Assembly (NCBI RefSeq): GCF_017916325.1 | Contig: NC_090165.1 | Span: 248,001 to 312,000, forward strand | Direction: 5' to 3' | DNA length: 64,000 bases | Origin: Leishmania martiniquensis | Lineage: Eukaryota; Euglenozoa; Kinetoplastea; Trypanosomatida; Trypanosomatidae | Part shown: piece after piece, positions 10,666-20,858 of the stretch | Numbering within the stretch: the first letter of the stretch is position 1 | How the letters are laid out: every line of letters begins with the position of its first letter | Position numbers and translations under genes: made by a program | The notes under the pieces: model-generated | The model's database searches: none | Told to the model about the DNA's origin: nothing | Seen by the model: the letters and a program-made list of their open reading frames with translations, nothing else

Positions 10666-12981
10666 ATGTCAGAGGTGAACGCTTTGCCCACTTCGTGTAT
10701 AGATCGACTCGGCAGTATGATCGTGGACGAGAACAGCGATGCGGAGCGACAGCTATGCGGCATGGTCGATGCGGTGATCGCAACGTCCAACCGCGTGCTC
10801 CAGCGAACTGCCAGTGACGTGAACAGCAGCGCCACCGTCGCCAAGGCGGCGTCGCACTTTCGGGCCAACGGAATCCTCATTTCCTCTGATAATCCCGACG
10901 AGAACGCCCTTAGTGCTGCCAGCCCTGCGGCTACCGAGTCGAGTCTGCGAGCCCAGCTGGAGCACTGCCGCAGCCTCCTCCGCAGGGTCGACACTGAGCG
11001 GCGCCACTTGCGCAATCAGTGCATCTACCTCCAAAAAGAGCAGGGGCTACGACGTGCAGAGATGGAGTCGATGCACCGCTACTCTACCGAATCGAATCAG
11101 CGCTCACAGGCGCTTGAGCGGCAGGTCGCAGAGGAGCGCCGACGCCGAAGGCAGCTGCAAGAGGAGGCGGATGCTCAAACGGAAGAGGTTATGCGCCTTC
11201 GCCGTGTTCTTCGAGCTCTGCCAGCCGACGTCTTGAGATCTCTAAATCCAAGTCCATTCACCGGTGGTGCTTGGACAGAGGTTGTGCAGGCGTTGGTGCC
11301 GGACCGGCGCTTCGAGGTGGCCTTTCGGGACAAAATGAACAGTATCGTGTACAAGCGACGCTATCGCCAGGCCAGCGCGATGCACCAGGCAGCCAGCGAG
11401 CACCTGGAGACACTGATGATGGAGCAGCAAGACCCCTTGCAGGTCGTGGAGAGGCTGCCCTACGTCGATGAGGGAGTGCCGGCCGTGGGCGCAACGTCGG
11501 CTGAATCGGTTGTGGGCTGGGAAGGGCGGGGCAGGGGCGGTGGTGCTTCCAGCCTGTTCGAATCTCAGTGCAGCCAAGTCGATGATTCGCGGCCAGACGG
11601 ATTGATACACATAACCGCAGCCTCGACGTTTGCAGGCAGCGCACTTCTGCATTCAGCTTTGGAATTCCCTTCCCAGTTACCTTTCACGACAACGAACCCG
11701 AAAGACGTACACATAAAGTTTCTTGTGTACCATTCCATGTACGCGGAGCCGCTCACTCAGCTTCGGGAGCACGTGCTGAGGCTGAGCTCGCGCCTCAAGA
11801 CAGTGCAGGATACCGGGCTGCGTGCGCTATACGCTATCTTCACGCAGCTGCTGCATCTCCTCGGATCCGCCCATACGCTGGCGCAGTGGCGCTTTCTTTA
11901 CCAGCGCCAAATGGAGAAGATGCAGCGGGTGCACCGCGACCTCCTCTACGCGGTGATGGAGCAGGCGAACATGGCGGCCACGCAGATACCGGAGCTTGAG
12001 CGCGCTGCCAGTGCTGGTTCGGCGCAGCGCGATCTCGCTCGCGGCGCTGCGGAGCGCCGCGACGTGGGCTGCAGCGCACACGAATCAACCACGATGGATG
12101 CGTATCGGACCTCCCAGCTGAAGGAGCAGCTGGCGCATCTCAAGCGACAGTTGCTCGAGGCGGAATCGGTGGCGCGGAAGGAGAAAGAGGAGATGGGCAG
12201 GCAGTGCTCCTCTGCGCGTCAAGGCGCCTTACAGGCTCTGCAGTCTCTAAGGGCGCTTTCCAAGTGTGTTATGTCCTCGGTGCAGGTGCAGGGCGCTGCT
12301 GACGATGCTGTGTACGACCCCTTTGCTCAACTGTCCGATCCCCTGATCGAGGAGCTGCTGGACGATCCGCGCCTCGGGACGAAGACGGCGGAGGCAACCG
12401 ACTTGATCATCTCATACGTGCGCCTGCTCGCCTGCAGCGGTGCCGGAGGCAGTCGAGGTAAAAGCTCACAGCGCCTTTGCACCGCCCCCGGGGCTGCGCC
12501 TCTTTCGTTCTCACGAATGTCGGGGGCGGAGGGCACGCAGGGTGAGGTGCCCAAACGCCTCATGGAAATGGACGGCACAGCCATTGACCCCACCACACCG
12601 TCGTGCTTTCCTAAGGCGCGATTTTCTCGGAGGCAATCGGCACCGTCGACGGTGCAGGCGCTGCGCCACCGGACTCGCAGCAGCTCGTGGAGCCGCCCAG
12701 GTCGTCGGGTCAGCGCACCGCAACTGCCGCCCATGCCACGCACTAAAGCGTTCTTGAGTAGAGCGAAATGCGGCGGCGAGCTCCAGAGCAGTGGCGCTGC
12801 AGCATCCGCGCACTGTACCCCTGCCACAGGCAACCTCTCCTCGCCTAGGACGCCACCCTTGTCATCTCTTTGCAACACGACGAACTCGCAGAAGGCCCCC
12901 ACCGAGGAGAAGGGGCCTACTCCTCAGGCGACCGTCACCGTGATTCAGCTCGGCTTTCGGAAGGACTGTGCTGAACGCTAG
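10666..12981 (+). CDS. Hypothetical coiled-coil protein (771 aa)
   Basis: I do not recognise a named family. Seen: an N-terminal region of about 90 residues rich in Ser/Ala, then a long heptad-type helical section (about 95-185) with many Glu, Arg and Gln. It ends in RQLQEEADAQTEEVMRLRR, a typical coiled coil. A second helical section follows at about 370-550, including LKEQLAHLKRQLLEAE. The C-terminal 150 residues are Ser/Arg/Pro-rich and probably disordered. Such proteins in trypanosomatids are often cytoskeletal or basal-body components, but that is inference only. The start at 10666 is the first ATG; the frame continues upstream only to a GTG. No catalytic motif is visible. Confidence 0.85.
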   Translation: MSEVNALPTSCIDRLGSMIVDENSDAERQLCGMVDAVIATSNRVLQRTASDVNSSATVAKAASHFRANGILISSDNPDENALSAASPAATESSLRAQLEHCRSLLRRVDTERRHLRNQCIYLQKEQGLRRAEMESMHRYSTESNQRSQALERQVAEERRRRRQLQEEADAQTEEVMRLRRVLRALPADVLRSLNPSPFTGGAWTEVVQALVPDRRFEVAFRDKMNSIVYKRRYRQASAMHQAASEHLETLMMEQQDPLQVVERLPYVDEGVPAVGATSAESVVGWEGRGRGGGASSLFESQCSQVDDSRPDGLIHITAASTFAGSALLHSALEFPSQLPFTTTNPKDVHIKFLVYHSMYAEPLTQLREHVLRLSSRLKTVQDTGLRALYAIFTQLLHLLGSAHTLAQWRFLYQRQMEKMQRVHRDLLYAVMEQANMAATQIPELERAASAGSAQRDLARGAAERRDVGCSAHESTTMDAYRTSQLKEQLAHLKRQLLEAESVARKEKEEMGRQCSSARQGALQALQSLRALSKCVMSSVQVQGAADDAVYDPFAQLSDPLIEELLDDPRLGTKTAEATDLIISYVRLLACSGAGGSRGKSSQRLCTAPGAAPLSFSRMSGAEGTQGEVPKRLMEMDGTAIDPTTPSCFPKARFSRRQSAPSTVQALRHRTRSSSWSRPGRRVSAPQLPPMPRTKAFLSRAKCGGELQSSGAAASAHCTPATGNLSSPRTPPLSSLCNTTNSQKAPTEEKGPTPQATVTVIQLGFRKDCAER

Positions 12982-15140
12982 TGGCAGAAGAGGGGGGAAG
13001 GACATGCTGCCGCGCACAGCTGCCATTCTATGAGCGAGTGTGTGTGCACGAGTAATTGAGAGCGCTCATCTTCCTGTACGCTCCCCGGAGGGATTTAGAT
13101 CGTTTTTTTTTTAGCGTCGAGCCTGGAGCACTCAAGACCGGATCTTTTTTTTTTCTCCTTCTTGCTGGTGCCGTCGGGCACTGCCTTCGAGCAGGGAGGG
13201 AGGGATGGGGAGGGGAGGGGAGAAGCGTGCGGGCGAGCGCGTGCGTGTCTCTGCGTCTGAAAGCGTAGATAGGAGCCCGCTTGCCTTCCCTTTCTTGTCC
13301 TTCACCCCCCCCAATAACGAACTTTTTGTTCCCCGGGCGCGCGCTCATACTGACAAGCCGCAGGCGTACGGTTTTTTCTCCCGCATTTTGTCGTCTCTTC
13401 GCCTCTTCGCTTTCGCGCCTTTTCGTGACGACTGCACGCAGCTGTCTCTCTTTTTGTGTTGCTCGCTTTCTCTTGCCTTCTCTGCCTCCTCTTCAGACTC
13501 TCTCCGCCGGCTCACCGACGCGCAACTCGTCGTCGATTTTCTTTTTTTCGCTCTCGCTGATTCTCTGCGCCCGCATTCGACCATGTCACATGAGAGACCG
13601 AGCGAGGTGGCGATACCCACGCTTTCGGACCTATGCACAGGTTTGTGCTTGTGTGTGTGTGTGCGTATGAGTGTGTATGCGCCCCTCTTTATCCGAAGCC
13701 CTCCCTACTCCCCTCTACTGCCTTTCTGCTCTGTTTCTGTTCGTTGCGTCTTTCTCTCCCACACGCATATTCATGCCCTGTCCCCTGCGGCGAAAGGGCA
13801 TAAGCAAACAAAATGAGGGTGCAATCGGCACCAAAACGGTGCGTGCGTTTCGATGAGAGGGACTGCTGTGGTGCGCTGTCAAGTTCGCCTTTTTTTTCGC
13901 GCGCCCTGGTGAGGGGCTTTCTCTGTTTTCGCTTGCCTCTTTCTCGGCTTGGCCTGTCGACGAAACACCGCTCGCCTCGTGTCGGAGGCGAGTCTTTAGC
14001 GCGCTACTGTCGCCCGCGCACTTCCTCAGCAAAGGAACGCGTATATACATATTCATACGTACGTAGAGAGCACGCCAAGCGCCCAGAGGATTCCCACGGT
14101 GACCCACGTGAGGCGGCATCCCCACACTCCGGCGGGTGTGGCGGACACCTCTCCCGTTCTCGCTGGAGAGTTTGGCGTTCTGCGTCTTTCTGCGCCGACT
14201 CTTCATTGCGACTTTTTTTTTGTTTTCTCCCCTCTTTCCTGTGCTCCGCCTTCATTTCTCACTTCCACTGAGGAGTCTTTCGGCGCCAGAGAAAAAAATA
14301 TGAACTCTGTTGCTCGCGCCGGCCTGCGGCACCCTTCATCTCTCGCCTCTCCGGTTACATTCGGTTACACATTCGCATTCACTCTCCGCTTTTCGCTCTT
14401 TTGGATTCGTGCGTGCCCTCGTCTCTGTGCCCTCTTCGCTGAATCAATGATGCCCCCCTCCTCTCTATCCTTCCTCATCTCCACAAGCTCCAAGGGCCAA
14501 CCGCACATGCGCGTCTGCGCTACTGGTGGCAGGTATAACAACAGCACAAGACGATCAAGGATGCACGTGAGGGGTTTCGACGCCAGGTTGTTTGTACGCC
14601 CTTATTCAGAGAAGCGAGCCACGCGTACACACATGTGTGTGTGTGCCAAGGCTGGTTTAAGTCACATCTGTTTGCGTCCAATGGGCATATCCTTGGCTCC
14701 GCTTCTCCCGCTTGTGTTGTCTCTCTTCCAGTTAAGGAGAGAGGCAAGCCGCTCGTACATTGGGCGACTCTTGTGATAACGACACACTCGTGCGCGTGCG
14801 TATGCGCACACACTCTCTCCTCTGTGACTTGTCTCCACTGCTCTCCTACAAACGCAGCCGCTATCGCTTCTTCTCACCTTCCACGCCTTATCGCTTCTCT
14901 GCCCGCCTCTTCCCTGCCCGTTTGCCCCCCATACTCCTGAATACTGTGCTTGCTCTGGGCTGGTTGCTGCACCGAGTTGGTACGTTGCAGTTTGTGGCTC
15001 TGTCTTTCGTCTACTGCCCCCCCACACTGGCCGTTTCTCACATCTACGTGCACGCATACCAGCCCACATACATACATACGCAGACACTTCTCGCACGCTT
15101 CGGTTTATCCCCTCCCAACCTTCGCTCGGAAAACTCAATC
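12982..15140. other. Intergenic spacer (2.2 kb), probable UTRs and splice signals
   Basis: Pyrimidine-rich on the + strand through most of its length, with T runs at about 13102-13111 and 13145-13154. A TG run lies near 13650-13660. The frame of the prefoldin gene is open upstream to 14760, but the protein family begins at 15141. I see no supported gene or RNA. Confidence 0.55.
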
Positions 15141-15581
15141 ATGTCGAGCAGCGGCAGCGTTTCCGTTGCAGCTCAGGCGGAGCTGATGGAGAAGGAGAAG
15201 ACCGTGACGGAGCATCAGCAGCGGCTGGAGTCTCTACGCCACACAATCAAGACGATGGCGACGCGCCAGGTCACCTTGAAGCGCACGGAGCGCCGCTGCC
15301 AGATCACTGTGGGAGAGCTCACGAAGCTGAAGCCGGAGCACGTTGTGTACCAGGGCATAGGCCGCGCCTTCATGCGCACCCCCGTCAACAGGCTGATCGG
15401 CTTGAACAACGAGGAAATCGAGCGATGCGAGGCCGAAGAGAGCCGTCTGTCGAACGAGAAGCTGCGCACCTCGGAGCTGGTCACCAAGGAGGAGGGCGAG
15501 CTGCGGCGCGCTGTTGAGGAGTTCCGTGCTGCGCTAATGGTGGCGCAGGCAGCCCAGTCTCGAACTCAGCGGAGCGAGTGA
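15141..15581 (+). CDS. Prefoldin subunit 1-like (beta-type prefoldin) (146 aa)
   Basis: A subunit of the hexameric prefoldin co-chaperone that holds unfolded actin and tubulin for the CCT chaperonin in the cytosol. Seen: two long helical arms (about 10-60 and 90-140) joined by a short beta hairpin region containing VYQGIGRAFMRTPVNRL (about 71-87). This matches the beta-prefoldin hairpin, in which human PFDN1 has a similar Y-x-x-x-G-R-x-F pattern. The length is near that of PFDN1 (about 122 residues) with a slightly longer C-terminus. The ATG at 15141 is the first sensible start. Upstream codons in the same frame encode low-complexity residues from pyrimidine-rich DNA and are rejected. Confidence 0.88.
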   Translation: MSSSGSVSVAAQAELMEKEKTVTEHQQRLESLRHTIKTMATRQVTLKRTERRCQITVGELTKLKPEHVVYQGIGRAFMRTPVNRLIGLNNEEIERCEAEESRLSNEKLRTSELVTKEEGELRRAVEEFRAALMVAQAAQSRTQRSE

Positions 15582-16494
15582 ATCACGAAAGAGATGCAAG
15601 CAGATCGCATGAGGACATGTAATAGAACGCACTTACTTACGCACCTGCACACGCACGAGGGGTGTTGGTGGCTGTGTACTCATGGGTTGATCCCGCTAAC
15701 GTGAGCGAGGTACTTGTGGCCCTTTCACGCACGCAGTCGCAGCGGCATCAGCCGTGATGTCGGGTGCCCGTGTCAGTGCCGCTTTCCTTTTTCTTGTGCT
15801 TGAGGGGCTGGCGTTCTTGAGGCTTCGAAGCAGTTATCAGACTAACAGACGTGCAGCGGGCATGTCTAGAGTAAAGTGCGTGTCTACCTGTATGAGTGGT
15901 CGTAGGACACAAAGTGCACCCGCACGCACGCAAACAGAAAGATAGCGGGGCAGAATAGCTGCGTCCTCGGCCAGCTAGTCTCCGTACCTGTACCCTTTTC
16001 CAGGCATTGGCGCTACTGGGGTGGGGTGGAGGAGGGTCTGTCAGGCGCGTGTGAAGAGGTGAGCGTACTTGCTGGGGAGGGAGTAAGAACATTAGTTGGA
16101 GGGATAGAGTTGCTGCATAACCGCACCGACAACGAGGCGCAAGCGCTCCTTGAGCTGTGTGAAGTCAAAGCTCCTCGGAGCAGTGGCTCCTTGGAGTGCG
16201 TGTAAAGGCAGCTTCAGGGCACGCGTACGCCGCGCCACGCGAAGGGTCTAATCAGAGGTGCCGCGGGCCGTGGTGTCCTATTCTCGTACAGTCTGCATAC
16301 TTTGTTCTCTCTCTTTCTCGTTTTTTTTTCGGGCTCTTTCCGCCATGCTGAATGCGTCGCTTCCCACGTAGGAGAGACGCCGCACCCCTTTTCGGGACCT
16401 ATATTCTCTTTCTTGAGCCCCGCCGACCTCTTTAAAGACGTGAGCCCAGCCACACGCAAACGATCTAAAAGGGGCACGATAAATAGTCGCGCTC
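15582..16494. other. Intergenic spacer, no gene seen
   Basis: About 910 bp. It contains a strong pyrimidine tract at roughly 16304-16345 (CTCTCTCTTTCTCG then a T run), followed by an AG near 16369. This is a plausible trans-splice acceptor for the GTPase gene at 16495. Confidence 0.55.
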
Positions 16495-19494
16495 ATGTGG
16501 CGCTGCACGCCAACTTCGTGGAAGCGCAAGGTACCGCCGCTGGGGTACAGTAAGCATGACTTTTTTCGGAAGGTTCGCAGTCCGGGCGCAAGCAAGCCAT
16601 GGCGCGACAGAGCAGCAGTCGCGGGTGGTAGCATCGAGGTGACAACTAATGTTGATGTGGTGAACGAGGACGGGAGCACCGTCATGGGCAGCCTCACCAC
16701 CACGGGCCCTCTCGGCATGCGCAGCCCCCATACGCCACCGTCGGCTGCGACGGAGGCCCCGGTTAATGCTCGGCTGCAGTCTGCCGGAGGTGGCGAGCGA
16801 GCCACAGCTGCTCAGGACGACCATCGCCTCTACACTCCACCGCTTCGCTCTCTGGACGGGCCCATGACCATTGGCAGCGTTCAAGGAGACGCTCTCGCAG
16901 CGCTGCCTGGTGCTGCTGCTGCTGCTGCACCAGCGGTGTCGTTCGCAGCCCCGTATGGTGACGTCGCCGGTGTCGCTCGCCCAGTGCTGCCAAAATCCAC
17001 ATCTTCGGATAGGGTCTCTCCGCCGCTGGCCGGCGCTCCGATGGCCACCCTCCCATTTGGGAAGTCGCTTCAGCTGCATGTGGAGGAGGTGAACACGCAC
17101 CCGTCTTCGGAGCCTGTGCCGCTTCAGCTACAGTCCATGAAGCGGCGCTCCAAGAAAGAGGTCGCGGACTCCATCCTACTGCCTCGCCACATCAACAAGC
17201 TCTTTCATAAGATTATGGGATGGTCGGAGGAGCTGGCCAGCCTCGAGGCAGAGCGGGACTCGCCCTCGCAAGATGCGGCGGAGGCGCCGGCCCCGCGAGG
17301 CGGCGAATTGCGCGCGTTGCGCACGAAAGCCGAAAATTTGACGGACAAGATGAAGTACGGCGTCCTCCTCGACGCCTATGAAAAAGACCGATTCGCTATC
17401 GAACATCAGCTGGAGATTGCCGGTGACAAGATGGAGCGCAAGATGCTGGAGTGGGAGGGGCTGCATGTACTCGACCAGGATGCCGCTGCTGAGATGGCGC
17501 ACGTGCTGGAGAACAAGGCGTCCCTCGTCATGGAGGCTCCGTCATCTTTTCACGTTCCGGTGGTTGGCCGCGACTGCTGCCCAGGGTGCGGGGCGCTTTT
17601 GCAGAACACTAATAAGGATGCCTTCGGCTACGTGCGGCCGGGCGAGATCGAACAGTACGTAGCGCAGCGGAGCGAGAAGGCGCAGCTCCGCCATGAATAC
17701 GCAGCTCGCATGGCAGAGCTGCAGGCGCACTGGGAGAAGCACGGTCGTCAGGTGGGGGAGGAGTGGCTGGACTTCATGACACAGGAGGAGTTCGATGCCT
17801 TCTACCGAGACAGACCGCGCCCCTTCACCTGCTACCGCTGTCACGCCTTGGAAAACCTCGGCGTGGAGGGGCGTCGCAAGGTTTGGTCTGCCCCAGACTT
17901 CACGGAGCAGCTCCGCGCCCTCAAGGAAAAGAAGTGCGTTGTCGTCTTGGTGGTGGACATCACGGACTTTCCGGGCTCGATGGTGCACGATTTGCCCGGC
18001 CTGATCAGCATGAATAACCCTGTCATCATAGCAGTGAATAAGATGGACTGCATTCGGAATCGCTCTTTCCACTACGACGGCAAGGATCGCAGCGTAGCAG
18101 CGTGCTTGGTGTCCGAGAGCTACGTGCGGCGTTGGGTGCTGGACATTGCGGTGCAATTCGGACTGCCGCAGCATCAAATCAAACACGTGGTCCCTCTTTC
18201 TGCAAAGCGGGGTTGGGGCATAACACAGCTGATTAGCACCATCGAGGACGCGGCCAATCTGAACCTGCGTCGCCCCCACAAGCCCTTGCCCACCTACTTT
18301 GTCGGCGCAGCAAACGTTGGCAAGTCGTCTGTGATCAATGCCATGGCGCACGCCCTTTACGTACCTCAACCCCCACACCCGGAGAGTCGAAAAGTGTACT
18401 ACACAAAAGCCGACGCGCAGGGGAAGACGGCCGTCTTTTGGCGTTGGTATACACCCCCCAACGTGAACCAGGCAGAGATGCTAGACATACGGGGCCGCCA
18501 CGACAAGAAGGCTTCGAAGTTGATGACGGTATCTTCGCTTCCGGGCACAACGGTTGCCGTCAACGCGGTGCGCCTCTCTCTCGGCCCTACAGCGCATACC
18601 GCTCGGCAGGGGCACCAGGGGCTGTCGGAGGGCGCAGGAGCGCCTGTGAAGGGAGACGAGCTCGTTGAGACACAGACCTACATCTACGACACACCAGGGC
18701 TCCTCCCTCACTGGCACCAGCGGTCCCCTCTCACCCTTTTGCAGATGCGCCGCACGCTCATTCGGAAGTTTCGCAACCCGCAGTGCTTCCTCCTGCTGCC
18801 AGGACACACACTGTTCCTCGGCGGCCTTGCCGCCGTCGACGTCGTGCGCGGCCCCTCGAGGGGGACACTCTTTCTCGTGTACACCTCTCAGAAAGTCCGC
18901 AACGCTATTGTGAACACGACGCAATCTGATGCGTTCTGGCGAGAGCAGCTGGGCAAGGCGCTGGATCCTCCCGGCTCGTATGAGCAGCTGCTCCCGCTGG
19001 ACGATCTCAGTTCCGCAGCCGGGCCGCCTCGGCTCTCCGAGACAAGGAGTTACCTTTTCGAGTGCTACGGGCGCCATCGGCGACGTCCCAAAGCTGATGT
19101 GTACGTGTGTGGTCTCGGCTGGACCTCGTTCTGCGTTAGTGAGCCAGCAGACGTCGTCTTGCGCGTGCGCACTTTACCCGGAGTTGTGCACGGCGTTCGT
19201 GAGCCGCTACGCTTCAAAGACCTCCGTGCGCGACGTGGGTGGCCAAAGCTGAAGCGCCGTTTTACTGCCAAAGGAATCGAGGACATGGAGACTGACGTCG
19301 ACAGCGATTCGATCAATACTGTGGTTCGCCTCATATCAGCACCCGTCGTACCAGCCTCTTCTGCCTCTGCTGAGGAGGGCGCCGAAGCGAGTGTGCGTAC
19401 GATCGAGCCGACGGCTTATCCCCGACATGAATCCGCTTCGTCCGCCCCGTTTGCGGCGCTGAAAGATGACCTGCACGCCGCGGGCAAGCTGTAG
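16495..19494 (+). CDS. Circularly permuted GTPase, NOA1/YqeH type, probably mitochondrial (999 aa)
   Basis: A GTPase with the G motifs in permuted order G4-G5-G1-G2-G3, the hallmark of YqeH/NOA1, which assist small-subunit ribosome assembly in bacteria and organelles. Seen in order: a Cys pair CCPGCG (about 361-366) and CYRCH (about 445-449), forming the zinc-finger of the family; VVDITDFPGS; G4 NKMD (about 514); G5 SAK (about 569); G1 GAANVGKSS (about 603); SLPGTT; and G3 DTPG (about 731). The C-terminal RNA-binding-like region follows, with GHTLFLGGLAAVDVV and VCGLGW. An N-terminal extension of about 350 residues, rich in Arg, Ala and Pro at first, is consistent with a mitochondrial targeting sequence and is much longer than in human NOA1. 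ATG at 16495 is the first in frame. Function is inferred from the family. Confidence 0.92.
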   Translation: MWRCTPTSWKRKVPPLGYSKHDFFRKVRSPGASKPWRDRAAVAGGSIEVTTNVDVVNEDGSTVMGSLTTTGPLGMRSPHTPPSAATEAPVNARLQSAGGGERATAAQDDHRLYTPPLRSLDGPMTIGSVQGDALAALPGAAAAAAPAVSFAAPYGDVAGVARPVLPKSTSSDRVSPPLAGAPMATLPFGKSLQLHVEEVNTHPSSEPVPLQLQSMKRRSKKEVADSILLPRHINKLFHKIMGWSEELASLEAERDSPSQDAAEAPAPRGGELRALRTKAENLTDKMKYGVLLDAYEKDRFAIEHQLEIAGDKMERKMLEWEGLHVLDQDAAAEMAHVLENKASLVMEAPSSFHVPVVGRDCCPGCGALLQNTNKDAFGYVRPGEIEQYVAQRSEKAQLRHEYAARMAELQAHWEKHGRQVGEEWLDFMTQEEFDAFYRDRPRPFTCYRCHALENLGVEGRRKVWSAPDFTEQLRALKEKKCVVVLVVDITDFPGSMVHDLPGLISMNNPVIIAVNKMDCIRNRSFHYDGKDRSVAACLVSESYVRRWVLDIAVQFGLPQHQIKHVVPLSAKRGWGITQLISTIEDAANLNLRRPHKPLPTYFVGAANVGKSSVINAMAHALYVPQPPHPESRKVYYTKADAQGKTAVFWRWYTPPNVNQAEMLDIRGRHDKKASKLMTVSSLPGTTVAVNAVRLSLGPTAHTARQGHQGLSEGAGAPVKGDELVETQTYIYDTPGLLPHWHQRSPLTLLQMRRTLIRKFRNPQCFLLLPGHTLFLGGLAAVDVVRGPSRGTLFLVYTSQKVRNAIVNTTQSDAFWREQLGKALDPPGSYEQLLPLDDLSSAAGPPRLSETRSYLFECYGRHRRRPKADVYVCGLGWTSFCVSEPADVVLRVRTLPGVVHGVREPLRFKDLRARRGWPKLKRRFTAKGIEDMETDVDSDSINTVVRLISAPVVPASSASAEEGAEASVRTIEPTAYPRHESASSAPFAALKDDLHAAGKL

Positions 19495-20261
19495 CACTTC
19501 CTTGCTCGATACTGGCTATGTCTACGACGCTCTTCATGAAGTGACCCCTACACAGGATACCGATTCATCTTTGAGCTTGGCACCGTTGCGGCGACTCAAC
19601 ATGCCGATGACAGCGTGACTGGTGAGGTGCCGCTGGTGGGGCACTGCAGGAACATACGCAAGCGTTAGAAGTGCGTGTCTCTGTTGTGCACTTCCTTCGA
19701 ACGCTTTGCTTTCTTTCGAGACCTCCTTTTTTCGTTTGACTTCCAGACGCACCGGCATCTCTCTTACGTAAGGCGATCGTCGTCCGCAAAGCCACAGCAA
19801 GCATGCATGCTCGACTGGCGGCCCGATTGATACAGCTTCTCCACCTCTTCACACCGCTGACCCCCACTGTGGTCTTCAAATTAAGCAACCCGACTTTCCT
19901 TGCCGACATGGTTGCGCAGCTGCACACGCTCGTCTACGCTCAGCGCCTGTCAGGGTGCATGCGTATTTCGCCCTATAGGCCTTGCCGTGCCCGTGTCCTG
20001 CGTCTTTATATCTGTCGTGCTGTACATGCCGCGCGCAGGCCTCTCTCTGCCCCCAGCTCCACCTTTCACTGTCACTCTCTCCCGCCACCCCTCCGCCCTC
20101 TCCCTCTGCAGCTAAGTTCACTCCGTATCTCTGCACGCCTACCTCTCGCTGCCCACACCTGCTCGCCTCTCCTTGCACAGCTGACCCGCTGCTTCCTGCG
20201 CCACCCCCTCTCGCTAGCTTTTCTCCGCACGTCCTCGCGCCCACTAGCCCCTCTCGCAACC
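19495..20261. other. Intergenic spacer before the amastin pair
   Basis: About 770 bp. The second half is C/T-rich and contains the likely splice region for the first amastin. An in-frame ATG at 19803 would add 153 residues to that amastin, but these are pyrimidine-derived low-complexity residues and are not part of the family. Confidence 0.6.
20041..20111 (+). promoter_or_regulatory. Candidate polypyrimidine tract and trans-splice acceptor for amastin 1
   Basis: A C/T-rich stretch (CTCTCCCTCTGCAG at its end) terminates in an AG at 20110-20111. This would give a 5' UTR of about 150 nt. Chosen as the strongest tract immediately upstream of the ATG; no experimental evidence. Confidence 0.45.
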
Positions 20262-20858
20262 ATGGGCTTCGAGGCTCTCCGCGGCCACACGGGTGTGGCA
20301 CTGAATATGTTGTGCTCGTGCATCGTGTTCCTGTTCCTTGTGACGTCTGCGCCGATCTCGCAGTTCCGCGGCAGTGGCATCCGCGCTGACGGCAGTGGCG
20401 GCGCGAGCAAGCTGTCGTGCGTGACCGCGTGGGGTGTGAAGAGCGACTGCAACGCCAACAACTACGACTACCGCCCGGCGAGCATAGAGTGCGCCCTCCC
20501 GAAGCAGCTGTTCCAGGTGTCGGAGGCGTTCTACATCATCGCCGTGCTCGTGTCGCTTCTGTCGAGCGCGATGGGTGGTTTGTACTTTATCGGCATGAAG
20601 TTTACTCGGGTGCTGATGTTGCTTGCCGTCCTCGAGGTTGCGCTCGCACTGGTCCCGTGGGCGTGCATGACCGCGGTGTGGTACGGCGACTACTGCGGCG
20701 GGTCAACCGTGACGATCAACACGACGAACGGCAAGGCGGACGGTGTGCCGTACGGCTCTGTGCTTCGCGCGTCCTTCAAGGCCAGCGCTGGCTACGGTAT
20801 GACGGTTGCGGCGTGGTGCACCCAGGTGCTCGGCCTGGTGCTGCTGGTCGTCACGTAG
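20262..20858 (+). CDS. Amastin surface glycoprotein, probably beta-amastin subfamily (198 aa)
   Basis: Amastins are small four-helix surface glycoproteins, many of them abundant in the intracellular amastigote stage. Seen: four hydrophobic segments (about 11-30, 85-110, 114-140 and 176-197), with a Cys-bearing first extracellular loop and a second loop carrying an N-glycosylation sequon at Asn153. The amastin signature is CVTAWGVKSDC (53-63). It keeps both Cys, the Trp-Gly pair and the basic residue, but has Ala where most members have Leu or Phe. The frame is open upstream to ATG 19803, but the family N-terminus fits 20262. A second amastin follows about 2.9 kb downstream; from memory the beta-amastins are such a pair on chromosome 30, which is the basis for the subfamily call. 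Confidence 0.9.
   Translation: MGFEALRGHTGVALNMLCSCIVFLFLVTSAPISQFRGSGIRADGSGGASKLSCVTAWGVKSDCNANNYDYRPASIECALPKQLFQVSEAFYIIAVLVSLLSSAMGGLYFIGMKFTRVLMLLAVLEVALALVPWACMTAVWYGDYCGGSTVTINTTNGKADGVPYGSVLRASFKASAGYGMTVAAWCTQVLGLVLLVVT

Noticed and set aside
14760..15140. Open frame upstream of the prefoldin gene
   Set aside because: No family similarity and a composition typical of C/T-rich spacer; prefoldin beta subunits begin at the ATG at 15141.
19803..20261. Extension of amastin 1 to an in-frame ATG at 19803
   Set aside because: The added residues come from pyrimidine-rich splice-region DNA, and amastins start just before their first membrane helix, as at 20262.
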